Counted from the first letter of the stretch, positions 1 to 9,634 are shown. The stretch: DNA of 64,000 nt from Inediibacterium massiliense (GCF_001282725.1 NZ_LN876587.1:1545695-1609694), one strand, 5' to 3'. The notes: generated from the sequence alone by a model not told the origin. Numbers and translations are program-made.

Positions 1-65
1 TCCATACGTAATATAAGAATGATATGTCTTAAATAAAACTAAAGATTATACTCATTTACGTCAAC

Positions 66-695
66 CTATTTTTCAAACGCAACACATCCTACTAAATAAG
101 GATGGTCAACAATTATTGCATTCTTTTCCTTACGAATCAACCATAAAATATATGCATCTCCACCTCCACATAAAATATGGAATGCACCAAACATAGCAAA
201 AAAATAATTTCCTAATACTAATCCAATAATATATGTCAATAACCCTACAACAATAGTGGGCATTGCACATCCTAAAGCATAGTTTTTAAATGCAAGCCCT
301 TCACTACAACAACAATATGGTGTAAGTGTTGACCAATCTACCCCAAATCCTATAGCCCCCCACTTTTTTTTACAAAAAACTGCCCATGTAATTCCATGAA
401 TCAATTCATGTACAACAATTCCTATAAGTACAATAATCCAAAATCCTATATCTAATCTCGTATACTTATAATTTTCTCCATAAATTGCGAAAAATAATAA
501 ATAGCATACTACAAAAATTGGTGCTGTAGTTACCAATACCATAACATTCGCTTTTAAAGTACTCACACTTAAATCCTTTTCTTTATATCCTTGTTCAAGC
601 AATTCTTCACGAACTCTATTAAATTCTTCTAAACGTTTGATTTGAACATCTGTTAAATTCTTCTTATCCTTTGATATTTTACTTTTATTTTCCAT
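66..695 (-). CDS. DUF3267 family membrane protein, putative zincin
   Basis: This 209-aa protein has a polar N-terminus, a hydrophobic segment at about residues 50-71, another at 84-95 running into an HELIH motif (96-100), and further membrane segments at 140-170. The HExxH motif at a membrane edge is typical of the DUF3267 family of presumed membrane metalloproteases; no activity is proven for that family. An AGGAG-like site lies about 12 nt before the ATG. It is transcribed toward the left window edge, so a downstream partner cannot be seen; bases 1-65 show nothing else. Confidence 0.75.
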   Translation of the reverse strand: MENKSKISKDKKNLTDVQIKRLEEFNRVREELLEQGYKEKDLSVSTLKANVMVLVTTAPIFVVCYLLFFAIYGENYKYTRLDIGFWIIVLIGIVVHELIHGITWAVFCKKKWGAIGFGVDWSTLTPYCCCSEGLAFKNYALGCAMPTIVVGLLTYIIGLVLGNYFFAMFGAFHILCGGGDAYILWLIRKEKNAIIVDHPYLVGCVAFEK

Positions 696-1053
696 TTTTA
701 TATTATTCTCCTAGTATGCATTTATATTTGATTCTAAATCTATGTTCTTCGCATAATTCTACTACTACGTCTTCATTCAAGAAAAGCATATATCAATCTA
801 TCTAAATTTACTGAGGTTTTTTAGTTAATCTATCATGTACTCTCTCTTTGGGGTCTATTTCACCAAAATCTATCTTTATATCTTTCAATGATAATCTCCA
901 CATTCTATCTTATCTATTCTCTTTTTAACTGTGTAACACACTTTTTTTCCATATCCAGATGCAGTTTATATTCAATAATCATTATAAGAATAATGTGTTT
1001 CAATATCATGATTATAAACCAAAGATAATTATGATCATATGAAAAACCCATGA
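696..1053. other. Intergenic region with a possible gene remnant
   Basis: No convincing gene is visible in this stretch. On the minus strand positions 808-903 hold a 31-codon open frame ending in DPKERVHDRLTKKPQ, whose composition looks protein-like. It lacks a good ribosome-binding site and could be the tail of a decayed gene. No terminator or RNA fold was recognised. Confidence 0.3.
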
Positions 1054-1602
1054 CTAAAAGTTGTATTCAAAATACTTCTTAACAAAATTAGCCATAGGGT
1101 GTCTATCATTTTCTTGTCCTATATAATCTAAATCAAAATCATAAAAATACAAATATGCTATACTTTTTTTCTCTTCAGATGTTCCAATCATGCCAAAAGA
1201 TTTTGGAAATTCTGTCTTACTTTTTTCATGATCAGCTACCACTTTAAAAGTATAGCTATTTATTGAAAACTCATATTCAGGAATAATATCTTTCACTTTA
1301 TCTTCTAAAAAAGTATAGTTTTCTTCCAATTTATCTTTTTCGCTCTCATATGTTTTATCATCATATTTCACAATAAGAGCAACTGAATCAGATTCAAATA
1401 GAAACATTGTTTTATGAGTATATTTATATGCAATATTCTCATATTTAGGTAAATCATCAAGATTGGGCATAATGTCTTTGGCATTTGTATCAATTGTAGT
1501 ACCACTATTAAGATACTTTTCAATATTTGCGCTTGACTTGTCACAGCCAGTCATACAAAGAATAAAAGTAATCCATATAATCATCAAATATTTTTTCCTC
1601 AC
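1054..1602 (-). CDS. Predicted lipoprotein of unknown function
   Basis: A 182-aa exported protein with a short basic N-terminus, a hydrophobic core and a lipobox-like MTGC, so Cys20 is the probable lipidated residue. The start is a GTG preceded by GGGAG about 12 nt upstream. The mature part is charged and soluble with no motif I recognise. It appears monocistronic. The family is unknown; the surface-lipoprotein call rests only on the signal sequence. Confidence 0.6.
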   Translation of the reverse strand: MRKKYLMIIWITFILCMTGCDKSSANIEKYLNSGTTIDTNAKDIMPNLDDLPKYENIAYKYTHKTMFLFESDSVALIVKYDDKTYESEKDKLEENYTFLEDKVKDIIPEYEFSINSYTFKVVADHEKSKTEFPKSFGMIGTSEEKKSIAYLYFYDFDLDYIGQENDRHPMANFVKKYFEYNF

Positions 1603-1747
1603 TTGAAATCACTTCTCCCAAAATAAAATCAGTTTCCTTCTTTAATCATAGTAATATATAATAGCATTATAACTTGGTTACTATTAGCAATCAAGTATTT
1701 ATATGGGCACAATAGATAAAATCATATAGAATATGATTTTTAATAAT

Positions 1748-1790
1748 AAAAGGAATGTGCTTTCACTTAAAGAAAGCACATTCCTTTTAT
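1748..1790. terminator. Bidirectional Rho-independent terminator
   Basis: An almost perfect 16-bp inverted repeat (core GGAATGTGCTTTC) with a 7-nt loop, A-rich on one side and T-rich on the other. It lies 20 nt after the stop codon of the NCS2 permease and serves the ade/permease operon. Confidence 0.85.
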
Positions 1791-1809
1791 ATACTAAATA
1801 TCTAAGTTA

Positions 1810-3375
1810 TTATACATAATCAAAATCATCTGGTACATCAAACCATTTACCTTTTCCTAAATGAAGGATAAAACAAATGGCCGCCATTATCAAGTAACCT
1901 ATCATAAATGTAGATTTAAAAAATATACCTAAAGATGCACTATGAATAAATCCAAATAACGAAAGAACAGCTCCTGCTAAGGCTGTAAGTCCAGCCTTGT
2001 CTAACTGTCTATCAATGATAAAAACAGTCAAAGTCCCAAGAAGGATGCCTATAATAATAGCCCCTGCCTTCACTTCTGCAACTCCATTCCACATGACTCC
2101 CGAAGCTGCTAATCTTTGGGTTACTTCTGTACCATAACCTACAACCCCTGAAGATAGCGTCTCAGTCCATATATCTGAAAGACCTACTGCTCCAGTAACT
2201 TGCGTAAATAAAAAGTCTGCAATAGGTGGAACCATGGCTATACCAATTCCAGCATAATGTTTTTCATCACACACTCTAAATGCTTGAGATAGCATAACAA
2301 TCGAACACCATAAATATGTAATTGCTGCAATAGCCGGTGGAATTAAGGCGCTAAAGAATGTAAAGAGTCCAAAAACTCCTGCAATGGCAAGTAAAATTCC
2401 ACCTACCCATGAAAAGCCTATATTGGCTCCTGCTTTTTTTAGCCCTGCATGTCCAAGCCAAACCGTATTTGGTACAACTCCACCAAACAAAGCAGAAATC
2501 ATCGTACATATACCGTCTGCAAATTGTGTATCTCTTACACTATAGTTATCTCCTGCAGCATTTGCTGCTTCTACATTATCCATGGTTTCAATAAAATTAT
2601 AAATTTCAATAGGAATAATAATCGTTAAATAAGGTATCACTATAGCAAAGCCATTTATAAGAGCCTCTATAGAATTAACAGGATTGGGTACATAAAAACC
2701 AATACCTGAGAAGTCAATATGAGTACGTCCAATGGCTAACGCATAAACAATTCCTCCTACAATAGCTACAGCAAAGGGTGGAATTCTTTTAGGAAACAAA
2801 TATCCTCCAAAAACACCAATCATCCCTACTAATAAAACGGGAAGTCCTATAATTGGATCTCCAAATAAATCAAATACACCTTGAGTAGCCATCCAAATAA
2901 AACCAATTCCTGCTACTGTTCCTAAAAGAGCTGCTCGTGGAATTCTCTTTTTTAGCCACGGTCCGATAAAACCACCGCAAAACTCAATTACTCCTCCTAT
3001 AAAGCATGCTGCAACAGCAGCAGACCATGCAAGTTCTGGATCATTAATAGAATAATGAAGCGGCATAATCACCCCATATAAAATAACAAACATAGCAGGT
3101 GTAGATACACCAGATGGCAATGCTGTCACATCTGTTCTTCCTTCTTTTTTAGATAATTTGTAGGCCGTATATGCATAATATAAACAACTTACTAAAAGTC
3201 CCATAGACATACCTGGAATTACTCGTCCATAGACAATTTTATCAGGCCAGCCTAACACTCCTGAAAGAGTAGCGATTACAATAATATAATTTACAATATT
3301 GTTTGTAAGAATATACGTAAGTCCACCTATATCTCCTCTGTTAAACCATGTCAACCTCTTTTCAGTTTTTATCAT
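1810..3375 (-). CDS. NCS2-type purine permease
   Basis: A 521-aa polytopic membrane protein with about 12-14 hydrophobic segments resembling the xanthine/uracil/vitamin C permease (NCS2) superfamily. The conserved IETMDNVEAANAAG segment lies in the middle of the protein. The start was set at the ATG at 3375 because GGAGG lies 8 nt before it; a GTG five codons upstream overlaps that site. It is the last gene of an operon with two adenine deaminase genes (23 bp gap), so import of adenine or another purine base is the likely role. The substrate is inferred from context. Confidence 0.8.
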   Translation of the reverse strand: MIKTEKRLTWFNRGDIGGLTYILTNNIVNYIIVIATLSGVLGWPDKIVYGRVIPGMSMGLLVSCLYYAYTAYKLSKKEGRTDVTALPSGVSTPAMFVILYGVIMPLHYSINDPELAWSAAVAACFIGGVIEFCGGFIGPWLKKRIPRAALLGTVAGIGFIWMATQGVFDLFGDPIIGLPVLLVGMIGVFGGYLFPKRIPPFAVAIVGGIVYALAIGRTHIDFSGIGFYVPNPVNSIEALINGFAIVIPYLTIIIPIEIYNFIETMDNVEAANAAGDNYSVRDTQFADGICTMISALFGGVVPNTVWLGHAGLKKAGANIGFSWVGGILLAIAGVFGLFTFFSALIPPAIAAITYLWCSIVMLSQAFRVCDEKHYAGIGIAMVPPIADFLFTQVTGAVGLSDIWTETLSSGVVGYGTEVTQRLAASGVMWNGVAEVKAGAIIIGILLGTLTVFIIDRQLDKAGLTALAGAVLSLFGFIHSASLGIFFKSTFMIGYLIMAAICFILHLGKGKWFDVPDDFDYV

Positions 3376-3398
3376 CCTTGCTACCTCCACTAATCTAT

Positions 3399-5126
3399 TT
3401 ATGCTTCAATATCTATAAATTCGAATTTTATTACATCAAATAGTCCCATATCTGTCAGCTTGATCTCTGGAATAACTGCTAAAGACATAAAACAAAGTGT
3501 CATTACAGGTTCAACATCTAGGTTTACCTTAAGAATATCGTAAGCTACCTTATGAATATTTGTAAGCTTTTCATCTACCCACTCACCTTTTTGATCACTC
3601 ATGAGACCTGCTATTGGCATAGGCATATTTTCTAATATTTTTTCATCCTTTACAAGTACAATGCCTCCACCTTGTTCAATTAGCTTGTCTACTGCAAATG
3701 CCATATCTGTATCATTTACACCTACTACAATAATATTGTGAGAATCGTGAGCTACTGAAAGTGCAATAGCTCCTTCTTTTATCCCATAATCCTTTAATAA
3801 TCCCAAAGCTACATTGCCCGTGTTTTGATGACGCTCAACTACTGCTACCTTAGCAATATCTATATTTGAATCATATACAAATTCATCTTTTTCATCTCGT
3901 TTGATGACTTCTATTTCTTTACTGGTAACTACACCACCTGGTAGAATCTTAATCACATGGGCTTTCTCAGAATTAATCTTTAGTCTTAATTTTTCTTTAG
4001 AAAAATCCTTTACATGAAAGCTTCCCTTTGTTTGAGATATATCATGATAAGTAATAGGTAATATATACTCACCCTTTGTTGCTACTTCTTGTCCTTTAAT
4101 AAATACTCTTTGCACATTAAAATCCTTAAGATCATCTATCAATACTATATCTGCTCTTAATCCTGGTACAATAGCACCTCGGTCCTCTAACCCAAAACAT
4201 TCAGCTGCATTTAAACTAGCCATTTGAATCCCAATAATCGGATCAACTTCTTCTATACACATGCGCAAGTGATGATCTAAATGCCCTACGCTTAAAATCG
4301 TCTTTGGCTGGCAATCATCTGCACAAAGGATACAACGTCTACTATTTAGTGGAGTTACTCCTTTGAGTAATTCTTTCAGATTATGACAAGCTGATCCTTG
4401 ACGAAGCAATACATACATCCCTCTAGAAATCCTATCATGCATTTCCTCTACCGTAGCACATTCATGATCTGTATGGATTCTAGCTGCTGCATAAGCATTC
4501 AAATCCTTTCCTGATACGCCTGGACTATGTCCATCGATTAATTTTTTTTCATTTTTTGCCACTAACAATTTATCTAATACACCATCTTCTGCACCGATTA
4601 CTCCTGGAAAATCCATAAATTCTCCTAATCCAAGAATTTTTTCATGCTTGATAGAATCTTTCATATCTTGCGCATGAATAGATGCTCCTGAATGTTCAAA
4701 AGGTGTTGCAGGTACACAAGAGGGTAACATCCATTGAATATCTAAAGCAGTGCCTTTAGATGCTTCTATCATATAATTTACTCCCTTAAGACCACATACA
4801 TTAGTGATTTCATGAGGATCTGCAATAATTGTAGTTGTCCCATGAGGAACAATGAGTCTTCCTAGCTCCTCAGGACTCACATAAGAAGATTCCACATGAA
4901 TATGACTATCAATAAAGCCTGGTGCTGCATATTGTCCCTTTGCATCTATTTCCTTAACCCCTTCATATTTTCCAACACCTGCAATCAATCCTTCACATAA
5001 AGCAATATCCCCTTCAACAATGGATGCATTATATACATCTACTACTTTACAGTTCTTGATCACTAAATCTGCTGGTATTCTTCCTGCTGCAATATCTATA
5101 AGCTTTTTTAATTGTTTTTTTTCCAT
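3399..5126 (-). CDS. ade: Adenine deaminase
   Basis: A 575-aa enzyme of the amidohydrolase superfamily, the usual length for Ade/AdeC, converting adenine to hypoxanthine and ammonia in the cytosol. It has the metal-binding HIHVES motif (residues 75-80), DPHEITNV, LGEFMDFPGV, the DGHSPGVSG loop, HTDHECAT and the CADDC motif, i.e. every canonical ligand region. The C-terminal domain contains SVAHDSHNI. A GGGG-containing site precedes the ATG. It lies between a divergent paralogue (18 bp upstream) and the permease gene, forming a purine-salvage operon. Confidence 0.93.
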   Translation of the reverse strand: MEKKQLKKLIDIAAGRIPADLVIKNCKVVDVYNASIVEGDIALCEGLIAGVGKYEGVKEIDAKGQYAAPGFIDSHIHVESSYVSPEELGRLIVPHGTTTIIADPHEITNVCGLKGVNYMIEASKGTALDIQWMLPSCVPATPFEHSGASIHAQDMKDSIKHEKILGLGEFMDFPGVIGAEDGVLDKLLVAKNEKKLIDGHSPGVSGKDLNAYAAARIHTDHECATVEEMHDRISRGMYVLLRQGSACHNLKELLKGVTPLNSRRCILCADDCQPKTILSVGHLDHHLRMCIEEVDPIIGIQMASLNAAECFGLEDRGAIVPGLRADIVLIDDLKDFNVQRVFIKGQEVATKGEYILPITYHDISQTKGSFHVKDFSKEKLRLKINSEKAHVIKILPGGVVTSKEIEVIKRDEKDEFVYDSNIDIAKVAVVERHQNTGNVALGLLKDYGIKEGAIALSVAHDSHNIIVVGVNDTDMAFAVDKLIEQGGGIVLVKDEKILENMPMPIAGLMSDQKGEWVDEKLTNIHKVAYDILKVNLDVEPVMTLCFMSLAVIPEIKLTDMGLFDVIKFEFIDIEA

Positions 5127-5144
5127 CTACTACAACCCCTTACT

Positions 5145-6929
5145 CTATTTATCTTCTATCAATTCAATAATTGGATCAAATGTAGTTAATGCTATACAAT
5201 CAACAGGTCCTACATCTGTAATCGCATAGTCAGGAATTGCTGTAATGGGTAAGAAAAACATATACATAAGAGGCTCTGGTAAATTACAACCGAGTTGATT
5301 GGCTGCCTTTGTCAATAATTTTTCACGATAAGCTATTTCTGCTGCATCTAAGTCACTGGCAATACCTCCTACAGGCAATGAAAGAAATTCTACAATCTTA
5401 CCGTCTGCAACAACTACTTGTCCTCCTCCATTTTCTATAAGATGATTTACTGCTATAGACATATCTGAAGCATCTGCTCCCATGACAATGATATTATTAT
5501 CATCTGGTGCTGCTGATGATGCCATTGCACCTTTTTTTAGATTCCATCCTGAACAAAATGCTAAAGATTTGTTTCCATTACGACCAAAACGTTCAAGAAC
5601 TGAAACCATCAGCACATCTTTCTGTGTATCTGGTAATACAACAAAATCTTTTACCTGAAGGGTTGCATCTTTTCTTTTACGTACAAAAGGACCTTTTACA
5701 TCCATAGATAAAACCTTGGCTTGTCCATTTTTTATGTCTACCTTATACTCAAAGTCCTCTTTTGTTGTCTTAGCACATTTTAACGCACTGCTAAGAACAC
5801 TGCTTCTTGCTGGTGCCTCTAGATTATATGTAAGCTTTCCATTTTGTGCAACAAGACGACCATTTGTAATGACTCCATCTACACGGAAAGTTTTTGGACT
5901 ATCTACTAAAAGAATATCTGCTATTTTTCCTGGTGTAATAGAACCTACCAAATGATCTATTCTATAAGCTTCTGCACTATTAATTGTAGCCATCTGGATA
6001 GCTGTCATAGGTTCTACCCCTTCTGCAATGGCCAAGCGAACAACATTATCTAAATGTCCCTTTTCTAATATATCTGTTGCTGTTACATCATCTGTACAAA
6101 AACTTACACGTCGTGCGAGAGCAGGATTCACTTCTGTAACAGCTCTTATATTCTCCTTAAGAAAATGTGTAACAGATGACTCTCTAATCAACATATGCAT
6201 TCCATTACGCATCTTTTCTACCACTTCTTCATGATCGTAGCTTTCATGATCTAATCTTATACCTGCACAGAGATAACCATTTAACTCTTTGCCTCTTGCC
6301 ATGGGTGCACATCCAAATATAGGAAGTCGATTCTTATTAGCTTGTTCAATTGCTCCTAATGTATCTTCATCTTCTACTTGTACAGATTCTCTTACAGTTT
6401 CCCAAACACCAAAACATTCTGGCCATTGTTGTACTACTGAATGAACTTCTTCATTAAAATTAAAGGAAACAGTAGATTGTGGAAATGTATAAGGTGTTTT
6501 ATAGGGTGCACCCCAAAAAACTTTTAGTGGACTTTTCTTTACTTCTTGAAAAACTTCCTTCAAACCTTCTAGTCCAGAAACGGAAATATACTCATCTAAA
6601 CCTGAAATAATACTTGTTGTTCCACAAGGTACTACAGCTTTAGCAAAGCTTGTCATGCTTAGCTTGCTACATTCACTATGTATGTGTCCATCAATCAAAC
6701 CTGGTACCAAATATTTTCCTGTAGCATCAATTGTTTGAGTGTTTGGACCTATATAATCCGCTACATCTCCAATGGCTACGATTGTATCTTCGTAAATGGC
6801 CACATCTCCTTGATAAATTTCACTAGACATCACATTGACTAAATTCCCATGAAGAACAACAGTATCTGCTGGTATAATACTTCTACCCGCACGAATCAGT
6901 TTTTTTAAGTTTTCCTTGTTTTTTTTCAT
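5145..6929 (-). CDS. Divergent adenine deaminase-like amidohydrolase
   Basis: A 594-aa paralogue of the following ade gene with the same two-domain layout. It keeps HIHSEC (residues 82-87), RLDHES and CTDD. Where Ade has DPHEI it has GLDEY, and where Ade has DGHSP it has FGCAP, so at least two histidines expected to bind metal are gone. This suggests altered metal chemistry or a different substrate. The ATG at 6929 has GGAGG 7 nt upstream; an earlier in-frame ATG at 6983 lacks such a site. First gene of the purine operon. Confidence 0.8.
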   Translation of the reverse strand: MKKNKENLKKLIRAGRSIIPADTVVLHGNLVNVMSSEIYQGDVAIYEDTIVAIGDVADYIGPNTQTIDATGKYLVPGLIDGHIHSECSKLSMTSFAKAVVPCGTTSIISGLDEYISVSGLEGLKEVFQEVKKSPLKVFWGAPYKTPYTFPQSTVSFNFNEEVHSVVQQWPECFGVWETVRESVQVEDEDTLGAIEQANKNRLPIFGCAPMARGKELNGYLCAGIRLDHESYDHEEVVEKMRNGMHMLIRESSVTHFLKENIRAVTEVNPALARRVSFCTDDVTATDILEKGHLDNVVRLAIAEGVEPMTAIQMATINSAEAYRIDHLVGSITPGKIADILLVDSPKTFRVDGVITNGRLVAQNGKLTYNLEAPARSSVLSSALKCAKTTKEDFEYKVDIKNGQAKVLSMDVKGPFVRKRKDATLQVKDFVVLPDTQKDVLMVSVLERFGRNGNKSLAFCSGWNLKKGAMASSAAPDDNNIIVMGADASDMSIAVNHLIENGGGQVVVADGKIVEFLSLPVGGIASDLDAAEIAYREKLLTKAANQLGCNLPEPLMYMFFLPITAIPDYAITDVGPVDCIALTTFDPIIELIEDK

Positions 6930-6963
6930 ACAAATACCTCCAATATATAAATTTATATAATTT

Positions 6964-7019
6964 GAGATATTCCGGCCAATCATGGCAAATCAGGTTTCCC
7001 GTCCTGCAGTTTTTATCTC
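6964..7019 (-). promoter_or_regulatory. Structured 5' leader of the ade operon (candidate riboswitch or operator)
   Basis: Read on the minus strand, GAGATA and TATCTC can close a stem around two small hairpins: CAGG/CCTG with an ACGGGAAA loop, and GCCA/TGGC with a TGAT loop. This gives a compact three-way arrangement ending about 34 nt before the ATG. It does not match the purine, preQ1, TPP, SAM or ykkC consensus as I know them. It could instead be two DNA palindromes bound by a repressor. No terminator hairpin is seen, so control would be on translation or at the promoter. Confidence 0.4.
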
Positions 7020-7217
7020 GACGAATTTGTATTACTTAAAAAACATAAATGTATGATGTTTGATCATATAATAACATATTTTTTCCAAAAAATATACACT
7101 ATTTTGTTGGTTTTGAAAACTTTTTTTCGAATTTTGTAAAAAATGTTCGTGATTTTTTCTTCTACTCCTCTTTCTATCCTTTAAATCTTTAAGAAAAACA
7201 AGAGTAAAATAACACAA

Positions 7218-7250
7218 AAATCACCCCATTCTAATATAAAGGGGTGATTT
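7218..7250 (-). terminator. Rho-independent terminator
   Basis: A 10-bp perfect stem AAATCACCCC/GGGGTGATTT with a 13-nt loop, followed on the minus strand by TTTTTG. It ends the transcript of the small open frames at 7326-7639. Confidence 0.75.
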
Positions 7251-7325
7251 AATTACAATTTTATAATCCACAAGACTTCTAAAATTATAGAAGTCATAAG
7301 AACAATTGCACACCAATTATTTTCA

Positions 7326-7451
7326 TTAACCCAACCAATTATTTGTATAAGCCACGATTCCCAATATAGCACCAATCAATCCAGCAATTATAACATTTAG
7401 AAGAGCTTTTTGATCATTCTTTTTTAAATCAGAAGATTTCTCTTTTTTCAT
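7326..7451 (-). CDS. Small membrane protein (41 aa)
   Basis: A 41-codon frame encoding MKKEKSSDLKKNDQKALLNV followed by a hydrophobic segment rich in I, A, G and L and ending NNWLG. AGGGG lies 10 nt before the ATG. A charged N-terminus plus one transmembrane helix fits a small membrane peptide. A second hydrophobic frame (ending in ILEVLWIIKL) overlaps its 3' end but lacks a clear start. Function unknown. Confidence 0.5.
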   Translation of the reverse strand: MKKEKSSDLKKNDQKALLNVIIAGLIGAILGIVAYTNNWLG

Positions 7452-7489
7452 GTTTATTTGTCCCCTCTCATAAATTTATATAAATAGCT

Positions 7490-7639
7490 CTAGAATAATC
7501 TATAAATTTTATATCCAATATAATAAAAAACCTCTCTTCCCAAAAATAATAATTTACTTTTTAGGCTTATATACTTGCTTGTAGGTGTAGGAGAAGAAAT
7601 TGCTATGATTATAAACATTTTTTTTGCCGTAACTTTCAT
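7490..7639 (-). CDS. Small hypothetical protein (49 aa)
   Basis: A 49-codon frame starting MKVTAKKMFIIIAISSPTPT, with a strong AGGAGG five nt before the ATG and a basic, aromatic-rich C-terminus. A hydrophobic stretch at residues 8-14 is short. It may be an expressed peptide or a relic; only the ribosome-binding site supports it. Confidence 0.35.
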   Translation of the reverse strand: MKVTAKKMFIIIAISSPTPTSKYISLKSKLLFLGREVFYYIGYKIYRLF

Positions 7640-7668
7640 ATCATCCTCCTACAAATGTATACATATAA

Positions 7669-7706
7669 AATCATCCCCTTCATCTAAAACTATTTAGGGG
7701 ATGATT
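7669..7706 (-). terminator. Terminator of cfa
   Basis: Inverted repeat AATCATCCCC/GGGGATGATT with an 18-nt loop, 47 nt behind the stop of the cyclopropane fatty acid synthase gene. It closely resembles the hairpins at 9743 and 11886. Confidence 0.75.
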
Positions 7707-7752
7707 GATTATCTGTATCCTCTTAAAAGTGGTTATATATTTCTATATTCGC

Positions 7753-8934
7753 TTATTTATATAAACACTCTCTTGTAATAGGTATCTGATTATTCAAACC
7801 CTTAGTAAATAAAAATTGATGTACATCTATACTTCCATGATGAAAAGATGCAGCGCACCCATTTAGATACATCCTCCACATTCTGATAAATCTTTCATCA
7901 TACATATTTCGTACTTGGTCTATATTTTCTTCAAAATTTTTTGCCCAATGCTTAAGTGTCTTAAAATAATGTAATCTTAAACTTTCCATATCAATCAGAT
8001 GAAGATTATAATTAGGCATCATCCATACTAATTCTCTTATAGAAGGAATATATCCACCAGGGAATATATATTTTTTAATCCAATTATTTACTTCGCTTTC
8101 TATTTGTCCTGTTATACAATGTAGCAAAGAAATTCCTTCATTTCTAAGAAGTCTATACACAGCTTTCATATATGTATCTAGATTTGCTCTCCCAACATGT
8201 TCAATCATTCCTACACTCACAACTCTATGGAATTTCTCTTTGGACTCTACCAATTCTCTATAATCCATAAGCTTTACATCTACTAATTGTTCCAGATTTT
8301 CTTTCTTTATTCTCTCTTTTGTTTTTTTATATTGTTCTTCACTTAAAGTAATACCTAACGCTTCTACACCATACTTTTTAGCAGCCTCTATAATAAGCCA
8401 TCCCCATCCACTGCCTATATCCAACAATCTTTGACCTTTTTTCAATTGTAATTTCTTTAGTATATAATGAATTTTATTCATTTGAGCTTCATATAAAGAA
8501 TCCTCTTCTGTCTTAAAATACCCACAAGAATAACTCATGGTTTCATCAAGCCATAGCTTGTAAAAATCATTTCCTAGATCATAATGATAATGAATATCCT
8601 TCTTTTGTTGAGATATAGAAGTCCCTACATCTTTACGCATTCTCTTTATAATTTTTGATTCATTCAAAAAACTTTGTTTATTTTTATAAACAGCTTCTAA
8701 TACTTCTCTTATATTTCCTAAAAAATCAATATCTCCATCCATATACGCCTCTCCAAAAGCTAAATAAGAATCCTCTAAAATCTTTTTCTTAGAAATAGCT
8801 TTGTGAAACACAATTGTAAATTTAGATTCATCTTTTCCATATTTTCGTCTATCTTGATCCCAATATTCTACTGTAAATGTTTCATTAGATAATCTTTTAA
8901 AAAATTGATCCATAAAAAATTTTTCTACACCCAT
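7753..8934 (-). CDS. cfa: Cyclopropane-fatty-acyl-phospholipid synthase
   Basis: A 393-aa SAM-dependent methyltransferase of the CFA synthase family, acting at the inner face of the membrane to methylenate unsaturated acyl chains of phospholipids. Visible motifs are HYHYDLGNDFY (115-125), MSYSCGYF (133-140), the SAM-binding LDIGSGWGW (171-179) and the later VSVGMIEHVG and FPGGYIPS motifs. Length matches the family. GGGGATGAAGTA precedes the ATG. It is a single gene with its own terminator. Confidence 0.92.
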   Translation of the reverse strand: MGVEKFFMDQFFKRLSNETFTVEYWDQDRRKYGKDESKFTIVFHKAISKKKILEDSYLAFGEAYMDGDIDFLGNIREVLEAVYKNKQSFLNESKIIKRMRKDVGTSISQQKKDIHYHYDLGNDFYKLWLDETMSYSCGYFKTEEDSLYEAQMNKIHYILKKLQLKKGQRLLDIGSGWGWLIIEAAKKYGVEALGITLSEEQYKKTKERIKKENLEQLVDVKLMDYRELVESKEKFHRVVSVGMIEHVGRANLDTYMKAVYRLLRNEGISLLHCITGQIESEVNNWIKKYIFPGGYIPSIRELVWMMPNYNLHLIDMESLRLHYFKTLKHWAKNFEENIDQVRNMYDERFIRMWRMYLNGCAASFHHGSIDVHQFLFTKGLNNQIPITRECLYK

Positions 8935-9016
8935 TACTTCATCCCCTTTATTTCATTGGTGTAAATTATTACCATATATATTGTATCATTCTCTTAAAAG
9001 GGAATCAAATAAGGAT

Positions 9017-9634
9017 TTACAAACTATCTTCTATTGAATTTACACCTAAAACATCCTCTTCTTCATCCAATACAAAAACATAATTTTTTATGCCATCAAA
9101 ATGATCTAAACACCATTTACCTTCTTTATTCTTTATAAAAAAATTTTTTCTATGATAGCTTTCATTTATATGTATTTTCCCTCTTTCCTCTATAATTAAC
9201 TGTTTACTTAACACTTTTCCTTTTCTATCTTTTTTAATCTCAATATAAGCATTTTCAACATAGGAATCTTTAGCAAAGATACTTGGTATATACACTTCTT
9301 TTTTTGCAAATAACTCATGCTCCTTTTCAAATATCAAATCTTCATAAAAATCCTCAATGATATGTCTAGCTATTTTCCCATTAAAAGACTCTATAAAATC
9401 TTCTTTGCTTTCAATGTAATCTGGTACTACAAGTAAATTTTTTTCATTGCTATCTTTTAAATTCCTATTGAAATCATCTAAAGCTTGGTATGCTTCTTTT
9501 AAAATTATGGTAGATTGATCTTTATTGATGAGTACCTTTTCATACTGATATTCTGTTAGATAATAAATTCCTGCAAATATATTAAATGCGAACAATAACA
9601 TAATCATAATTCGTCGCCATGTTTCCTTTTTCAT
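9017..9634 (-). CDS. Membrane-anchored hypothetical protein
   Basis: A 205-aa protein with an N-terminal basic region and a hydrophobic segment (about residues 9-26), either a signal anchor or an uncleaved signal peptide. The rest is a charged extracytoplasmic domain. The C-terminal KEGKWCLDHFDGI resembles the closing strand of small beta-rich domains in exported clostridial proteins, but I do not recognise the family. It sits alone between cfa and the azl operon. Confidence 0.5.
   Translation of the reverse strand: MKKETWRRIMIMLLFAFNIFAGIYYLTEYQYEKVLINKDQSTIILKEAYQALDDFNRNLKDSNEKNLLVVPDYIESKEDFIESFNGKIARHIIEDFYEDLIFEKEHELFAKKEVYIPSIFAKDSYVENAYIEIKKDRKGKVLSKQLIIEERGKIHINESYHRKNFFIKNKEGKWCLDHFDGIKNYVFVLDEEEDVLGVNSIEDSL

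Noticed and set aside
6930-7060. Classical purine riboswitch before the adenine deaminases
   Set aside because: The conserved junction and loop bases of the purine aptamer are not present.
7032-7217. 61-codon open frame upstream of the ade operon
   Set aside because: Basic, low-complexity translation, no ribosome-binding site, overlaps the likely promoter region.
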